In this document: positions 7,980 to 8,069 of the stretch, in pieces | How the letters are laid out: each line of letters begins with the position of its first letter | Position numbering within the stretch: position 1 is the stretch's first letter | Source of the DNA: an uncultured Eubacteriales bacterium | Lineage (GTDB): Bacteria; Bacillota; Clostridia; Oscillospirales; Acutalibacteraceae | Assembly: GCA_934702115.1 (NCBI GenBank) | Contig: CAKUYF010000037.1 | Location: 1-8,069, forward strand | DNA: 8,069 nucleotides | Direction: 5' to 3' | Made by a program: the position numbers and the translations under genes | The notes under the pieces: generated by a model | The model's database searches: none | Told to the model about the DNA's origin: nothing | The model's input: only the letters and a program-made list of their open reading frames with translations

Positions 7980-8008
7980 TTGAATTTTACAATTATTTTT
8001 GAGATAAT
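7980..8008 (+). promoter_or_regulatory. Promoter of the rightward gene starting at 8048
   Basis: On the plus strand, -35 TTGAAT (7980-7985), a 17-base spacer and -10 GATAAT (8003-8008), matching the consensus at 4 of 6 and 5 of 6 positions. Transcription would begin near 8015, about 33 bases before the ATG. An AT-rich inverted repeat lies directly upstream. Confidence 0.6.
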
Positions 8009-8047
8009 TTTATTGCATTAAAAATTTTTAAAAAGGAAGATATTAGC

Positions 8048-8069
8048 ATGAATGAATCAGTAAACGAAC
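8048..8069 (+). CDS. Start of an unidentified rightward gene, cut by window edge
   Basis: Only seven codons are visible (MNESVNE), far too few to name a product. It is called a gene because of its signals: AAAGGAAG at 8032-8039 sits about ten bases before the ATG, and a reasonable promoter lies 40-68 bases upstream. It is transcribed divergently from the restriction operon. It could be a regulator or another defence gene, or simply the flanking chromosome gene; the window does not say. Confidence 0.55.

Larger units (their letters stand above)
7767..8047. other. Divergent intergenic regulatory region
   Basis: These 281 very AT-rich bases lie between the leftward operon and the rightward gene and contain no gene-sized frame. 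Apart from the two promoters listed separately, they hold a direct repeat TTGGTATA at 7819-7826 and 7852-7859, one copy inside the spacer of the leftward promoter. They also hold a perfect inverted repeat AAATTTTTGAAAAATTT at 7948-7964, just upstream of the rightward promoter, and a palindrome TTAAAAATTTTTAA at 8018-8031 in the rightward leader. In sequence this AT-rich such short repeats may be chance. I see no RNA gene, terminator or riboswitch. Confidence 0.7.

Noticed and set aside
7767..8047. CRISPR array, tRNA, riboswitch or att site in the intergenic region
   Set aside because: No regularly spaced long repeats, cloverleaf or known aptamer pattern could be seen.

Overview
The window is AT-rich (roughly one third GC by eye, lower between genes). 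It has clear AGGAGG-type ribosome binding sites and sigma70/sigmaA-like promoters with 17-base spacers. This fits a low-GC bacterium, most simply a Firmicute of the Clostridia type; the sequence does not allow a firmer placement.

Nearly all of the window is one leftward (minus-strand) three-gene operon. In transcription order it encodes (1) an 884-residue SNF2-family helicase-like ATPase, 7766 to 5112; (2) Mod, the adenine-N6 methyltransferase and recognition subunit of a type III restriction-modification system, 5045 to 3165; and (3) Res, the helicase-nuclease subunit of the same system, from 3148 off the left edge. Res is open through all 1049 visible codons and probably lacks only a few C-terminal residues. 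Mod and Res are 16 bases apart. The SNF2 gene and mod are separated by 66 bases that hold an array of 7-base repeats.

The region 7767-8047 is a divergent promoter region. A leftward promoter (TTGAAA-17-TATAAT) drives the operon. A rightward promoter (TTGAAT-17-GATAAT) drives a gene whose first seven codons start at 8048 and run off the right edge. Short direct and inverted repeats lie around both promoters.

Mod is expected to methylate one strand of a short asymmetric site. Res joins Mod in a complex and uses ATP to cut DNA with unmethylated sites, which is classic anti-phage defence. The SNF2 protein is the non-standard element: it is first in the operon, has helicase motif II as EEAH instead of DEAH, and carries a long unassigned C-terminal half ending in a coiled coil. 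Whether it extends the restriction system or is a separate defence gene cannot be settled from sequence alone.
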